Shown here: positions 28,801-34,270 of the stretch, piece after piece
How positions within the stretch are numbered: position 1 is the first letter of the stretch
Layout: every line of letters starts with the position of its first letter
NCBI GenBank assembly: GCA_027487245.1
Contig: JAIYDY010000108.1
Span: forward strand, 1-52,612
Length of the DNA stretch: 52,612 nucleotides
Reading direction: 5' to 3'
Source: Hyphomicrobiales bacterium
Lineage (GTDB): Bacteria; Pseudomonadota; Alphaproteobacteria; Rhizobiales; Beijerinckiaceae
The notes under the pieces: generated by a model
Databases searched by the model: none
The model's input: only the letters and a program-made list of their open reading frames with translations
Told to the model about the DNA's origin: nothing
Made by a program: the position numbers and the translations under genes

Positions 28801-30620
28801 GAATTGGTGCCGGCGATCTCATCAACACCCGTGAAGGTGTCGCTGGTGCCGAAACCGTCGCGGATCACCTGCCCGGTGGCGAGGCCAAGATCGGCCACGA
28901 TGCCGGTGCCATTCGAGACATGGCGATAGTCGGCGCGCACGAAGCCCGTGCTGCCGCCATTGATGGTGTCATTGCCCGCGCCGGCGCCGACCTGGTACCA
29001 GCCTCCGAGCGTTCCATTGTTTGGCGTCAGATTGAACACATCGGCCTGGGCTGATCCGAGAATGCCGAAACCGGCAAAGTCGGAAACACGGTCGAGGTTC
29101 TGCAGCGTGTCCGTGCCCTGGCCTGATTTGACGATGGTGCCGTTGGCCCCGTTGATCGTGACCGTCAGCGCCACGTTGAGCGCCCGGTAGTCGAGTTCGA
29201 AGAAGCCATTCACGGCATCCTCGAAGGTCATCGTGTCGTTGCCGGAACTGCCGATGATCTGGTCGAGATTGTTCGGGTTGTCGCCGGAGTTGATCAGGTC
29301 GTTGCCGGCCCCGCCATTGATCGTGTCGTTGCCCAGCCCGCCGAAGATGATGTCATTGCCGGCCAGCGCGTTGATGAAGTCATTGCCGCTGGTGCCGGTG
29401 ATGGTGTCATCGCCGTTTGTGGCGACCAGCGATGCGGGCGCAACCGTGAACAGTTCGCGGAAGACCTCAGTGTCGGTGCCGGTCGCGGTGGTGTAGCCGC
29501 TGTAGGTGGCCATCACCCGGCCATCGGCCAGTTGCTCCAGTTGCACGCCGCCCGCTGCCGAGCCGCCCGGATTGAGCGCCTGCGGGAAACCGTCCAGCAC
29601 GCCAGCCGAGGTGTAATGACGCAGTTCGAGCGTCGGCAGCGACGTCGCAGTGGCAAAGGTCGCCAGCACCACGGCAAAGCTGCCATCGGCCAGGATCAGG
29701 AAATCCTGCAACTGGGTCCGGCCCTCAAAGCCGTTCGGCAGGGTGATCGAAAAGAGCAAGGCAGCATTGGCATTGCCATCGGTGAACGAGACAATGTCCA
29801 CCGCGCGGCTGAGCACGGCGGAGCCATTGAAGCCCATCGACTCCACGGCCGCGATGGCAGTTGTGGCGCTGGTCACGCGCAGCACCACGCCATCTGACGC
29901 AATCTGGTTGGCGCCACCGATGTAGTTGAACACAACCGGGCTGCCGATCGCGCCGAAATCAACCGAATAGGCGAAGGCAGGATCCGTCTGCCCCAGCACG
30001 CGGGTCGAGCCCGCATAGGCCAGGTCCTGCACAGGCGATGGATCGAGGATAACCGTCTGGCCACCCGGAGAACCAGTGTCCGACACGTTCTGGATCACAT
30101 TCGCGTTGTTGGCAGGAGTTAAGGCTTCAGTCCTGTAGAACGCGACATCGAACCCACCCGCCGGGTTCAGCGTGATGTCAGACAACTCGACTTGAGTCGG
30201 AAAAGCACCTGTTTCAATCGTCAGCAAGCCGCCCGAGGTTGCGCCCAATGCGGTGTAGACTTGGACCCGGACAGCGGATTCGCCTGACGTTCCAAAGTCC
30301 GTGTAGGCCACGCCGAAACCGCCACTGGACAGCGCCACGACCTGCGGATAGCTGATGTTGCCGCCCGAAAAACCGGTGGCCGGCAGGGTCAGCGTGATTT
30401 CGGCCCCACTCGGGTTGCCATTGGCATCAAGTGTGCGCAGCCTGATCGTCGCCGTTGGGGGTATCTCGTAGCCTTCCGACGTGACCGTGAAACTGGGCAC
30501 GGTCGCGAAGGCCGCATAGCGCGTGCCGTTCGGCGCGGTCACCACGTCGATCAGGAGTTGTTCAGTGACGTTGGCCGCTGTGCTGTTGACCTGCGTGCGC
30601 GTGCCTGAATCGAAGAACAT
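16899..30620 (-). CDS. Giant RTX (hemolysin-type calcium-binding repeat) exoprotein, 4573 residues
   Basis: One uninterrupted frame. Residues 1-400 are a repeat-poor head with blade-like motifs (GGFGVAYTD, GGFDVAFYR, DGSFAVVLA, DGRVMATYS) suggesting a beta-propeller-like fold. From about 401 to 4460 it is almost entirely glycine-aspartate nonapeptides (GGXGXDXUX) mixed with longer modules. Nine modules begin YVVD and run to NLTYTG...GTGN, and seven begin DTxSYxxATxxV. The last 110 residues match the C-terminal domain of type I secreted proteins (FVFDW...ITDFIVGQDKIALDASVF) and end in DFLLV, an acidic-plus-hydrophobic export signal. I saw no cysteine and few lysines. No N-terminal signal peptide. 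Probably a calcium-folded surface or secreted adhesin or matrix protein. A G-rich ribosome site (GGGGG) lies 7 bases before the ATG. No protease or lipase motif was recognised. Confidence 0.93.
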   Translation of the reverse strand: MFFDSGTRTQVNSTAANVTEQLLIDVVTAPNGTRYAAFATVPSFTVTSEGYEIPPTATIRLRTLDANGNPSGAEITLTLPATGFSGGNISYPQVVALSSGGFGVAYTDFGTSGESAVRVQVYTALGATSGGLLTIETGAFPTQVELSDITLNPAGGFDVAFYRTEALTPANNANVIQNVSDTGSPGGQTVILDPSPVQDLAYAGSTRVLGQTDPAFAYSVDFGAIGSPVVFNYIGGANQIASDGVVLRVTSATTAIAAVESMGFNGSAVLSRAVDIVSFTDGNANAALLFSITLPNGFEGRTQLQDFLILADGSFAVVLATFATATSLPTLELRHYTSAGVLDGFPQALNPGGSAAGGVQLEQLADGRVMATYSGYTTATGTDTEVFRELFTVAPASLVATNGDDTITGTSGNDFINALAGNDIIFGGLGNDTINGGAGNDLINSGDNPNNLDQIIGSSGNDTMTFEDAVNGFFELDYRALNVALTVTINGANGTIVKSGQGTDTLQNLDRVSDFAGFGILGSAQADVFNLTPNNGTLGGWYQVGAGAGNDTINGGSTGFVRADYRHVSNGTGIVADLGLATGQVIRDGFGTSDTFTGVDEIAGTNSSDRIKGSALDDRFILNAGAFDLLDGGAGFDRLRYDRGTSVSGMTVDLESGYAHGIWTGSGFFNSIRNIEHVRGTTTGSDLLIGNATGATRFEGRGGNDTFVYRGGAMTISDFVTNAANNAPNRDAIIIQGAAGLTVFTDLGITYSATFATVTVSPGNTIVLEGVTSGLTAADFTIVPVGTVTGIINGGTAGNDTISGIFLADSLSGGLGNDTLSGGAGNDTLEGGADSDVLAGGAGNDSLNPGDNNGPSNGTDSIIGSTGNDTIDFSGANLGFFDLRYDGLAGPITVNIGGVNNVLKGTAAALGTDTLANLNTINGNNGGLGFFGTSGNDIFNLNSTDTDGFYVLRGNEGNDAFNLNTNPGGNYFVRLEYRFATNGITANLTTATGGTVVDGQGGTDTITIAAAARLAGSGPATTASLEISATSFNDSLLGGALDDRFILYSGNDTVDGGAGFDRIRYDRGGNVTGLTVDLSRGFATGDWTFGYGTAATTTAINHTISNIEWVRGSTNNDLLVGNSTGPTRFEGRGGNDTFVFVGGLMTITDFSFGPGAGDVIRISSGLANFTDVFNAAVDDVPNNSTTITVSPGNTITLQGVLRAALNFDDFAFGPLPNTGGGAGNDTINGTPVNDSIAGNGGNDLISGLDGNDTLNGGAGNDTLVGGAGNDTFFGGTGIDSINGGDGLDDYLQADLLNSGQNIVVDMVAGTYKDVYGNIDQIINIEQVGGTNLADVMTGNVADNFFNSFSGGDTINGGGGFDTLAITSSNGSVSSLLGVDQGAGVNVNFSTGQIIQGGGSVITFSSIERVRGTNLADSFTGGAAGTFSSMRGLGGSDTYNGGLGTEEIDFDGDNGAGGSGGARVNLSGTMVFAVDANSAVDGFGLNDVLVQTAGSIDNIRGTYTNDVLIGNDGNNGITAKAGDDTLVGNGGDDSLNGGNGADFIDGGADSDWVINHRDVYYDLAPAANGVTVNLGTNTQIDAFGNTDTLVSIENAAGTQNADTFFGDNNSNIFAGFGGVDNINGGGGIDMVVAYSAGVAIGANRDVQAIFQAGTLGVVVTLGSGGVGTYRDQTGSIDQLNSIERARGTLLADSFTSTNATFSHFFRGLGGNDTFIGSATGDGTWVEYNDDAVFGGNAGVTVNMSTAAVGTVLAGTARDGFGATDTLTDIRHVLGTQFNDTIIGSAANNILDGGDANDSLDGGSGNDTLNGGVGNDTLIGGAGNDVLIGGMGVDSINGGDGIDDFLQSDLLNGGQNVIANLALGTYKDVYGNTDFVSGVEGVGGTNLADVMTGNAADNNFISFSGGDTINGGDGFDVLSITGGNGAVSSLLTVDQSAGVNVNFSTGQIIQGGGAVITFSSIERVRGTNLDDSFTGGAADTFSGMRGLGGIDTYIGGAGTDDVDFDGDRGAGGTLGVQVNLSNTLTLGVAANSAVDGFGLNDVLVQTAGAIDNIRGTYTNDTLIGNDGDNSIQARAGNDTLVGNEGDDSLNGGNGADFIDGGANSDWVINHRDVYYDGAILGVTVNLALNTQTDAFGSVDSLVSIENAAGTQNADTLIGDGNSNMFAGFGGVDSINGGGGIDMVVAYSAGVAIGANRDVQAIFQAGTQGVVVTLGNGGIGTYRDQTGSIDQLTSIERARGTLLADSFTSTSTGDSHFFRGLGGNDTFIGSATGDGTWVEYNNDSVFGGNAGITVNMSAAAVGTVLAGTARDGFGATDTLTNIRHVLGTQFNDTIIGNGANNILRGGDGNGNDSLDGGLGNDTLTGGLGDDTYVVDNINDVIVENAAEGTDTLVVNGNVTVDLRSGQFQHIEHVTVTGAAGILITGSAGTNIITGGIGNDTVIVSAGGDTLNGGAGSDTVDFIGTAGDLVFTLNDATAITVAGSTFSNFENVKAEAGNDTITGDILANTLNGGNGNNALSGAGGNDTLIAGDGNDTLDGGQGNDSMTGGAGDDLYIVDSASDVVVEASNGGSDTVETTLVAYTLGLNVDNLTYTGAVAFTGTGNADNNEITGRALADTLNGGAGDDTLTGGLGDDTYVIDSMGDVVIENAAEGTDTLVVNAASGNFTVELNFGQFEHIENVTVTGAANVTITGNAANNLITGGAGNDEVNISGGTDTLNGGAGIDTIDFIGTAGDLVFTLNGATAVTVAGSTISNFENVKAEAGNDTITGDSLNNNIDGGGGNNSLSGAGGNDTLSAGVGNDTLDGGLGNDSMTGSGGDDLYVVDALTDVVVEASGEGTDTIATGLASFTLATVPLAHVENLTYTGAAAFTGTGNDAANTITGGALNDVLNGGIGNDRLVGNAGADTLNGGNDNDTLVGGAGNDSLDGGAGTADVVQVSGARSDYTVAIRVAGGYTLTDTRAAGPNNTGVDILIGVEQIQFSDQLLVIDTILGSSINGTAGDDVITTASPILASTTARNDRVDGGGGNDTIDGGAGGDELIGGLGIDTLSYASATSGVAITLNGTGSQGDAQGDITSGFENIVGSGSNDSITGDAAANTIDGGAGADTLTGLGGNDIYIVDNAGDVVVEAGVGIDLVNVTGLLNSYTLTADVENLTRLLTNTAFTGTGNTLANVITGSNGDDTLNGLGGNDTLIGNDGNDRLDGGQGNDSMTGGGGNDTYVVDSLTDVVVEALNGGSNDTVETSLGVYTLAANVEILTYGGSGTLNGTGNLLNNELYGGGLNDTLSGLDGADSLLGDAGSDSLLGGIGNDTLFGGTGNDILDGGTGNDSMEGGADNDLYVVDSLSDVVVEDGSVGSGRDTIRTALNITSFTGYANVEDVIYTGAATFNFTGNNADNAIAGGGLGDTLNGEGGADNLFGLGGNDSLTGGNGADTLDGGAGNDTMVGGEDGDTYIVDAALDVINEAGASGTDTIQTTLATFTLATVPLATIENLTYTGAAAFNGTGNASANTITGAALGDTLNGGVGNDSLVGNAGNDSLLGGDDDDTLVGGFGNDTLNGGTGVNVARFLGNFNQYSITLTALGFVVTDLIANRNGVDTILDVSPGNRSVQTLAFADGDVDVSTLLGASTSGTSGDNSFVGSDNIDRYDGLAGNDTIEGGLGGDELIGGLGIDSLVYTNSTTGITITLNSLAATSGTGGDAQADLVSGFENVRGSSYEDSITGDTLANTLIGNDGDDTLIGGGGNDTLNGGDGNDVLNGGAGADSLVGGSGIDTASYAGATAAVLASLLTGGIRAGDAIGDVLTDIENLTGSNFNDTLRGDDVAFGNVLDGGLGNDSLEGNGGNDLLVGGGGLDTLLGGLGDDELDGGADNDLLIGGLGTDALIGGGGTDTASYAAATSGVAASLLAGGSDGEAAGDSYDSIEVLIGSGFDDTLEGSANADSIVAGAGNDTLILTSGTDTLDGGLGIDTIDFSGSSGAAAFTLGGVPRFTNIENVIGSIFNDTVTGDGNANALSGGDGDDSLIGGAGNDTLDGAAGRDTLNGGAGNDVYVVNNAADSIEGEVAGVGVGFIDTVLVDDALILWELDANLENLTYIGAGQFEGTGNALANIITGGDLGNDLRGEGGNDTLIGGAGNDTLQGGAGADSLVGGSGIDTASYQGATASGVVASLVSPFINAGDAAGDTYSSIEDIIGSGFADNLTGNAGSNTLDGGNGDDTLTGGAGSDSLVGGAGNDLFIAGGDRLGGIGIADTYDGGADFDTVSYANATEAVDIGISILPSAVATSGAAASDVYFGIEGFILTNFNDELTISTLNTEAYRLQGLAGSDSLTGGAGNDTLEGGTGNDTLDGGSGINLLIGGGGSDTFNNLGVGTNTVSYASSRAAVTVDLALQTGTGGDAQGDTFSVGLTRLIGSSYNDVLTGAGIGESLDGGLGNDTLTGNAGADTLLGGNGADVLNGGEDADSLTGGAGNDRFVFDWLPTAALQEDTITDFIVGQDKIALDASVFSGLTGVGLANALSSVSLFAGVPGSVVGTTARIIIEDQALNPSLVYYDADGSNAGAAVLIARVTTTANLSASDFLLV
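21960..23550 (-). repeat. Tandem duplication in the RTX gene, about 0.8 kb period
   Basis: Two adjacent blocks of 264-267 codons, roughly 23550-22755 and 22754-21960, repeat the same order: GLGDDTYV-D module, HIE-VTVTGAA module, DFIGTAGDLVFTLN module, SNFENVKAEAGNDTITGD, nonapeptides, and a second DDLY-VD module. Matching bases in the FENVKAEAG segment are 801 apart (23161 and 22360), and in the YV-D segment 792 apart. The copies are highly similar at DNA level. Confidence 0.85.
23553..26860 (-). repeat. Tandem duplication in the RTX gene, about 1.65 kb period
   Basis: Two adjacent blocks of about 551-553 codons, roughly 26860-25206 and 25205-23553, share the same module order and long near-identical runs. 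Examples are STGQIIQGGG, DNIRGTYTND, DWVINHRDVYYD and AYSAGVAIGANRDVQAIF. Matching points are 1653 bases apart at one end (25308 and 23655) and 1659 at the other (26750 and 25091), so only about two codons of length change have built up. This is the youngest-looking of the three internal duplications together with the 0.8 kb one. Confidence 0.88.
26990..29280 (-). repeat. Old internal duplication in the RTX gene, about 1.2-1.3 kb period
   Basis: Two blocks near the N-terminal side share a layout: IIGS-GNDT, FF-L-Y, ALDDRFIL, GGAGFDR-RYDRG, then TRFEGRGGNDTFV, DF and VTVSPGNTI. The matching GRGGNDTF segments are 1293 bases apart (28511 and 27218), but the GS-GNDT segments are 1221 apart. Many indels therefore separate the copies, and amino-acid identity is much lower than in the other two duplications. 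Confidence 0.75.
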
Positions 30621-30647
30621 GGTAAATCCCCCATTAAATCAGGGAGA

Positions 30648-30676
30648 TTTATGCACCTGTGGCAAGAACGTGGCAA
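30648..30676 (-). promoter_or_regulatory. Candidate promoter of the RTX gene
   Basis: On the minus strand TTGCCA (30671-30676) is followed after exactly 17 bases by CATAAA (30648-30653), about 28 bases before the RTX ATG. The match is moderate (four of six bases in each box), and an alternative TATATT lies further upstream near 30715. Confidence 0.35.
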
Positions 30677-30726
30677 GTGGTCGCGGTGAGGTCTGCCAGA
30701 CTTGTTCGATCACGAAATATAGCAAA

Positions 30727-30754
30727 GCCGGCATTGCAGTGCAGCAACGCCGGC
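30727..30754 (-). terminator. Hairpin after the DUF2793 gene, possible terminator
   Basis: GCCGGCATTGC (30727-30737) and GCAACGCCGGC (30744-30754) pair with one mismatch around a 6-base loop. Read on the minus strand the stem is followed by TTTGCTATATTT, a broken T-run. It lies about 100 bases past the DUF2793 stop and ahead of the RTX promoter region, so it may insulate the two. Confidence 0.4.
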
Positions 30755-30853
30755 GTTTCGACTTTGTTGACGCGGCGTGGTTCTGCTTCTGTCGTTCGGG
30801 CAGCAAGGTGATCGCAACCCGGCTACTGGGCCGACGTCATCGCTTTGACAGCC

Positions 30854-32248
30854 TCATGTCAGCTCTGCGTTGCATTCGATGTTCTCGAACACCGCAAAGC
30901 AATCGCCGCTGCTGTTGGCGCGGATCGACAACCGGATCGAGCCAGGACTGATCCCTGTCGCCGTCGCCTGCGCCGTGGATGACAGGTAAAGGTTGGCTGA
31001 ACTGGAAATCGTGCGCGTCACGGCAGGGGTTGCTCGCATGGCCGCCGGAAGCAGCAGATGCGCATGCTGGGCGCTGCTGCTGTGCTGGCCATTGGTGTGG
31101 ACCGGAAACGCGCCGACCAGCCGCACATAGTAACGCTGCGCCAGATGCAGTTCCGTGGTCATCGGACGTGGCGCCCAATCGCCGGCATCGCTGCCCACTT
31201 CCGCTCTGAGCAGTGAAAAGGACACGGCCCCTGCGCCGGAACGCGACAGCCGGAGTGCGGCGACGCCCGTCACGGCCGCCGGCACGGTGAGGGTGGCCGA
31301 GCGCCGCCCGCTCCCGGCCGCGATCACAGCCTGCGCCATACCCACCTGCACCAGCAGGGGCGCGCTGGGCGACTCTGCCGAAACACACAAGGTTTGTCCG
31401 GCGAGCGGCCCAATGCCCCACAGGTCCGGCTCAATCGACTGGATGATCTCGCCGGAGGTCAGCGTCACAACGCTGCCCGACACCGCGAGGTTGGCACCGC
31501 CCACGCCGGCGCGCCAGCGGTCGAAGCCATAGCTGCCTGCCGCGAGCGCGCCGCCCGCAAATCCGCGCTGGTTGATGCCGAAATGGCCATTGATCAGCAG
31601 GTTGGTCCCGCCGCGCTGGTAGCCGCTTTTCGGGAATGTCACCGTCCCCGTGCCAGCGCTGATCCGGATCGCATCATGCCAGACACTGCCATCGCCGCTG
31701 GTCCGCACCAGCAAGTCGTCGGAACCGGCAAGCCCGACCTCGGCACGCGCCGAAAACCCGCTCTGGAACAGCACCGAGGCCGTGTCAGGCGGGCTGGCCT
31801 TGTTGATCGTCAGCCGGTGGCTGCCGCCCTCATGGCTGAACAATGAGCCCTGGGCGGTGACGCTCAGCCGGTTCAGCCCATCGGGCGTGGCATTGACGCC
31901 GACCTGGTCGCTGCGGATCGCCGCCAGCCATGCCGCGCCGTCGAAATGCAGCAACGCATCGCGGTCGCTCGCCATGGCGAGCCACCCTGCCGCCGCCTCC
32001 AGAAACAGCCAGCCGCCATCCCGCCAGATCGCGATGCGGCCAGCCTGGGTCGCCCAGGCCCCGGAGGCGCCGACCGGCACGATGTAGCGGTCACCCTCTG
32101 CGGGCGCAGGCGGCGGCGCGGTCAGGCTCGCGGACAGCACCGTCAGCTGTGTCAGGGCATCGAGGATCTGCAAGGCCTCGTTGACGGGCACATGCTTTTG
32201 CGCCTGCGACGCGGCGATGAGGGGCAAGGCAAGATTGGGCGTGAACAT
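30854..32248 (-). CDS. DUF2793 protein, phage/GTA tail-fibre-like
   Basis: A 464-residue protein. Residues 1-110 are a DUF2793 domain (LALPLIAASQAQKHVPVNEA start, AEGDRYIVP, GRIAIWRDGGWLFLEA). The middle part is beta-rich. From about residue 215 it has a phage tail-fibre-like C-terminus: NLLINGHFGINQRGF, then YGFDRWRAG, and LAQRYYVRL near 370, which recalls the LCQRYY motif of receptor-binding fibres. From memory, a DUF2793 protein serves as a tail fibre of the Rhodobacter gene transfer agent and is encoded away from the main cluster; that link is inference here. No other phage or GTA genes are in the window. It has its own strong promoter and an operator-like dyad. Confidence 0.82.
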   Translation of the reverse strand: MFTPNLALPLIAASQAQKHVPVNEALQILDALTQLTVLSASLTAPPPAPAEGDRYIVPVGASGAWATQAGRIAIWRDGGWLFLEAAAGWLAMASDRDALLHFDGAAWLAAIRSDQVGVNATPDGLNRLSVTAQGSLFSHEGGSHRLTINKASPPDTASVLFQSGFSARAEVGLAGSDDLLVRTSGDGSVWHDAIRISAGTGTVTFPKSGYQRGGTNLLINGHFGINQRGFAGGALAAGSYGFDRWRAGVGGANLAVSGSVVTLTSGEIIQSIEPDLWGIGPLAGQTLCVSAESPSAPLLVQVGMAQAVIAAGSGRRSATLTVPAAVTGVAALRLSRSGAGAVSFSLLRAEVGSDAGDWAPRPMTTELHLAQRYYVRLVGAFPVHTNGQHSSSAQHAHLLLPAAMRATPAVTRTISSSANLYLSSTAQATATGISPGSIRLSIRANSSGDCFAVFENIECNAELT

Positions 32249-32264
32249 GGCGGCTCCTGACAGG

Positions 32265-32289
32265 ATAGGATATATGAATATAATCCTAT
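32265..32289. promoter_or_regulatory. Operator-like inverted repeat over the DUF2793 promoter
   Basis: Perfect 7-base arms ATAGGAT (32265-32271) and ATCCTAT (32283-32289) are separated by 11 AT-only or nearly AT-only bases. The arm centres are 18 bases apart, close to two helical turns, and the dyad overlaps the -10 box and the expected transcription start. Such AT-rich sequence is exceptional in this GC-rich window. Confidence 0.55.
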
Positions 32290-32306
32290 ATCAGGCATAA
32301 AGTCAA
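32278..32306 (-). promoter_or_regulatory. Strong sigma-70-type promoter of the DUF2793 gene
   Basis: On the minus strand TTGACT (32301-32306) is followed after exactly 17 bases by TTATAT (32278-32283). Transcription would start near 32271, giving a short leader that contains TCAGGAG, a ribosome site about 7 bases before the ATG at 32248. This is the best-matching promoter seen in the window. Confidence 0.65.
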
Positions 32307-32430
32307 GATCAGTCCTGCCGAGCCGGTCAGACAGGGTTGCATTCTGGGTCAGGAACTGCACGCAATGCGGGACTGGATGATGCAGCGGGTTCTCCGGCAA
32401 GACGCGTCTCAGCCGCGTGTCCGGCGCTCG

Positions 32431-33219
32431 TCAGGCCTTGGCCAGCGTCTCCCGGAGCAGGCGCTCGGCGGCCTCGTTGGCGCACAGGATGTCACGCGAT
32501 TGCAGCGGATCGGCATGGCCATCGAGCGACAGGAAGGTGCCGCCCGCTTCCCTGACCAGCGCGATGCCGGCCGCGAAATCCCACGAGTTGAGGCCGCGTT
32601 CCCAGAACCCGTCGAGCCGGCCCGCCGCGACATAGGCGATATCGAGCGCCGCCGCACCCATGCGGCGCACGTTCTGGAATTTCGGCATCACGGCCGCAAG
32701 CTCCTTGAGGAACTGCGGATGGCCGGGCTTGCCCACATGCGGGATGCCGGTGCCGATCAGCATGCCGGCAGCCTCGCGCCGTCCGGAGACGCGCAGCCGC
32801 CGGTTGTTGACATAGGCACCCTTGCCGCGCTCGGCGACAAACATCTCGTCCTTGATCACATCGAGCACGACGCCGGCCACCATCTGGCCCTCGCGTTCGA
32901 GGCCGACGGAAATCGCAAAATGCGGGATGCCATGCAGGAAGTTCGACGTGCCGTCGAGCGGATCGATGTGCCAGCGATGGCTCTTGTCGCTGCCCTCGAT
33001 GACGCCGCTCTCCTCCATCACGAAGCCGTAGCCGGGCCGCGCCTTGTCGAGCATCTCGTAGATCGTCTTTTCGGCCTTCCGGTCAGCCTGGCTCACGAAA
33101 TCGCCAGGGCCCTTCAGCGAGACCTGAAGGTTCTCGACCTCGCCGAAGTCGCGCTTGAGGTTGCGGGAGGCCTTGATGACCGCATCGGTCATCACGGTCA
33201 TCAGGGGCGAGCGGATCAT
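32431..33219 (-). CDS. suhB: Inositol monophosphatase family protein (SuhB-like)
   Basis: A 262-residue Mg-dependent phosphatase. Metal-binding motifs are in order: VMEESG near residue 67, DPLDGTSNFLHG near residue 85, and NSWDFAAGIALVREAGG near 210. Length matches bacterial SuhB proteins (about 265). Members hydrolyse inositol-1-phosphate and related sugar phosphates, and SuhB also joins rRNA antitermination complexes in some bacteria. The ATG at 33219 (MIRSPLMTVM) is chosen because SuhB proteins begin in this way; the more upstream codons overlap the Sel1 gene. It is 52 bases downstream of the Sel1-repeat gene and probably cotranscribed with it. Confidence 0.9.
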   Translation of the reverse strand: MIRSPLMTVMTDAVIKASRNLKRDFGEVENLQVSLKGPGDFVSQADRKAEKTIYEMLDKARPGYGFVMEESGVIEGSDKSHRWHIDPLDGTSNFLHGIPHFAISVGLEREGQMVAGVVLDVIKDEMFVAERGKGAYVNNRRLRVSGRREAAGMLIGTGIPHVGKPGHPQFLKELAAVMPKFQNVRRMGAAALDIAYVAAGRLDGFWERGLNSWDFAAGIALVREAGGTFLSLDGHADPLQSRDILCANEAAERLLRETLAKA

Positions 33220-33271
33220 GATCGGCGCTTTCGAGGTGCTGGCGTCATGGCAAGCATGACACAAGGGGTGT

Positions 33272-34270
33272 TCAGGGCTGCTTGAAGCTGTTGCCGGTGG
33301 TTTGCGCCGCACTCACCGGTTGCGTCAAGGCATTTGCCTTGGCGAGGTCCTGCGCGAAGGCCTCAGCCTTGGCCCGCTCGTCCTCGGTCAGCTTCGCCAC
33401 GTCCTCGTCGAGGTCGGCATCGGCCAGCCCCTGCGCCTTCGCCGCCAGATGCCAGCCCGCTGCGGCAACCTTGTCCAGCGGCAGCCAGCGTCCCTGGAAC
33501 AGGATGCGCGCCAGCCTGTTCTGGGCGATGGCATTGCCGCGCGCCGCAGCCCGGGTAAAGCCGCGCGCGGCCGCGCGCTCGTCCCGCCCGATGCCCCGCC
33601 CGGCAAACTGGAGAAGCGCGAACTCGACCTCTCCGGCCAGCGAGCCGTTGGCAGCAGCGCGCGCCATCATGTCCGCGCCGCCATCCTCATCCTTGGGCAG
33701 GCCGCGCCCTTCGAGCATCAGCACGGCCAGGGCGTGCTGCGCATCGCCGACCTCCGCTTCCGCCGCAAGCTTCAGCAGGCGGGTGGCGCTGGCGAGATCC
33801 GCGTCCTTGCCGGTGATCAGGAGCGGCAAGGCAAGGTTGAAGGCCGCAGGACCATGGCCCCTGTCGGCAGCCTGCCTGAGCAACGTCTGTGCCTTTTCCG
33901 CGTCGCGCGGGGTGCCGCGCCCTTCCAGGTGCAGCATGCCAAGCGCGAAGAGCGCATTCCGGTCGCCCCGGTCCGCAGCCAGCTTGTACCATTCGAAAGC
34001 CCTGCGATTATCCTGGCGCGTGCCGAGGCCTTGCAGGATCAGTTCGGCCAGCAGGGTCATGGCAGCGGCATCAGCCGGGTTGGCCTCGATCCGCTGCATC
34101 GCCATCCGGAAGGCAGTGATGTAGCGGCCCGCCTGATAGGCGCCGTAGGCCGCGTCGACACCTGATGCCGGCTGCTGGGCAGCCGCTGGTGCCTGGACCG
34201 CCAACACCAGTCCGGCCAGCACCAGACATAGCGTCCGCCTGCCCCCCATGCCCGCCCGGTGCCGCCTCAT
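33272..34270 (-). CDS. Sel1-like repeat (TPR-type) secreted protein
   Basis: A 332-residue protein starting MRRHRAGMGGRRTLCLVLAG, a clear signal peptide with likely cleavage after AQAPAAA-like residues near position 33. The rest is a chain of Sel1-like repeats of about 36 residues, each with an A..LG...L.GRG...D...A....AA..G pattern (for example NALFALGMLHLEGRGTPRD). Such proteins are periplasmic or outer-membrane scaffolds for protein interactions. The ATG overlaps the ThiE-like gene's TGA as ATGA, which decides the start and implies coupling. A region before this ATG is also open but has the wrong composition. Partner proteins are not identifiable from sequence. Confidence 0.87.
   Translation of the reverse strand: MRRHRAGMGGRRTLCLVLAGLVLAVQAPAAAQQPASGVDAAYGAYQAGRYITAFRMAMQRIEANPADAAAMTLLAELILQGLGTRQDNRRAFEWYKLAADRGDRNALFALGMLHLEGRGTPRDAEKAQTLLRQAADRGHGPAAFNLALPLLITGKDADLASATRLLKLAAEAEVGDAQHALAVLMLEGRGLPKDEDGGADMMARAAANGSLAGEVEFALLQFAGRGIGRDERAAARGFTRAAARGNAIAQNRLARILFQGRWLPLDKVAAAGWHLAAKAQGLADADLDEDVAKLTEDERAKAEAFAQDLAKANALTQPVSAAQTTGNSFKQP

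Noticed and set aside
17200..29400. Regular short DNA repeats (gtgtcgttgcc and similar) that look CRISPR-like
   Set aside because: Spacing is in multiples of 3 and follows the Gly-Asp nonapeptide code inside one open frame; no cas genes and no unique spacers of equal length.
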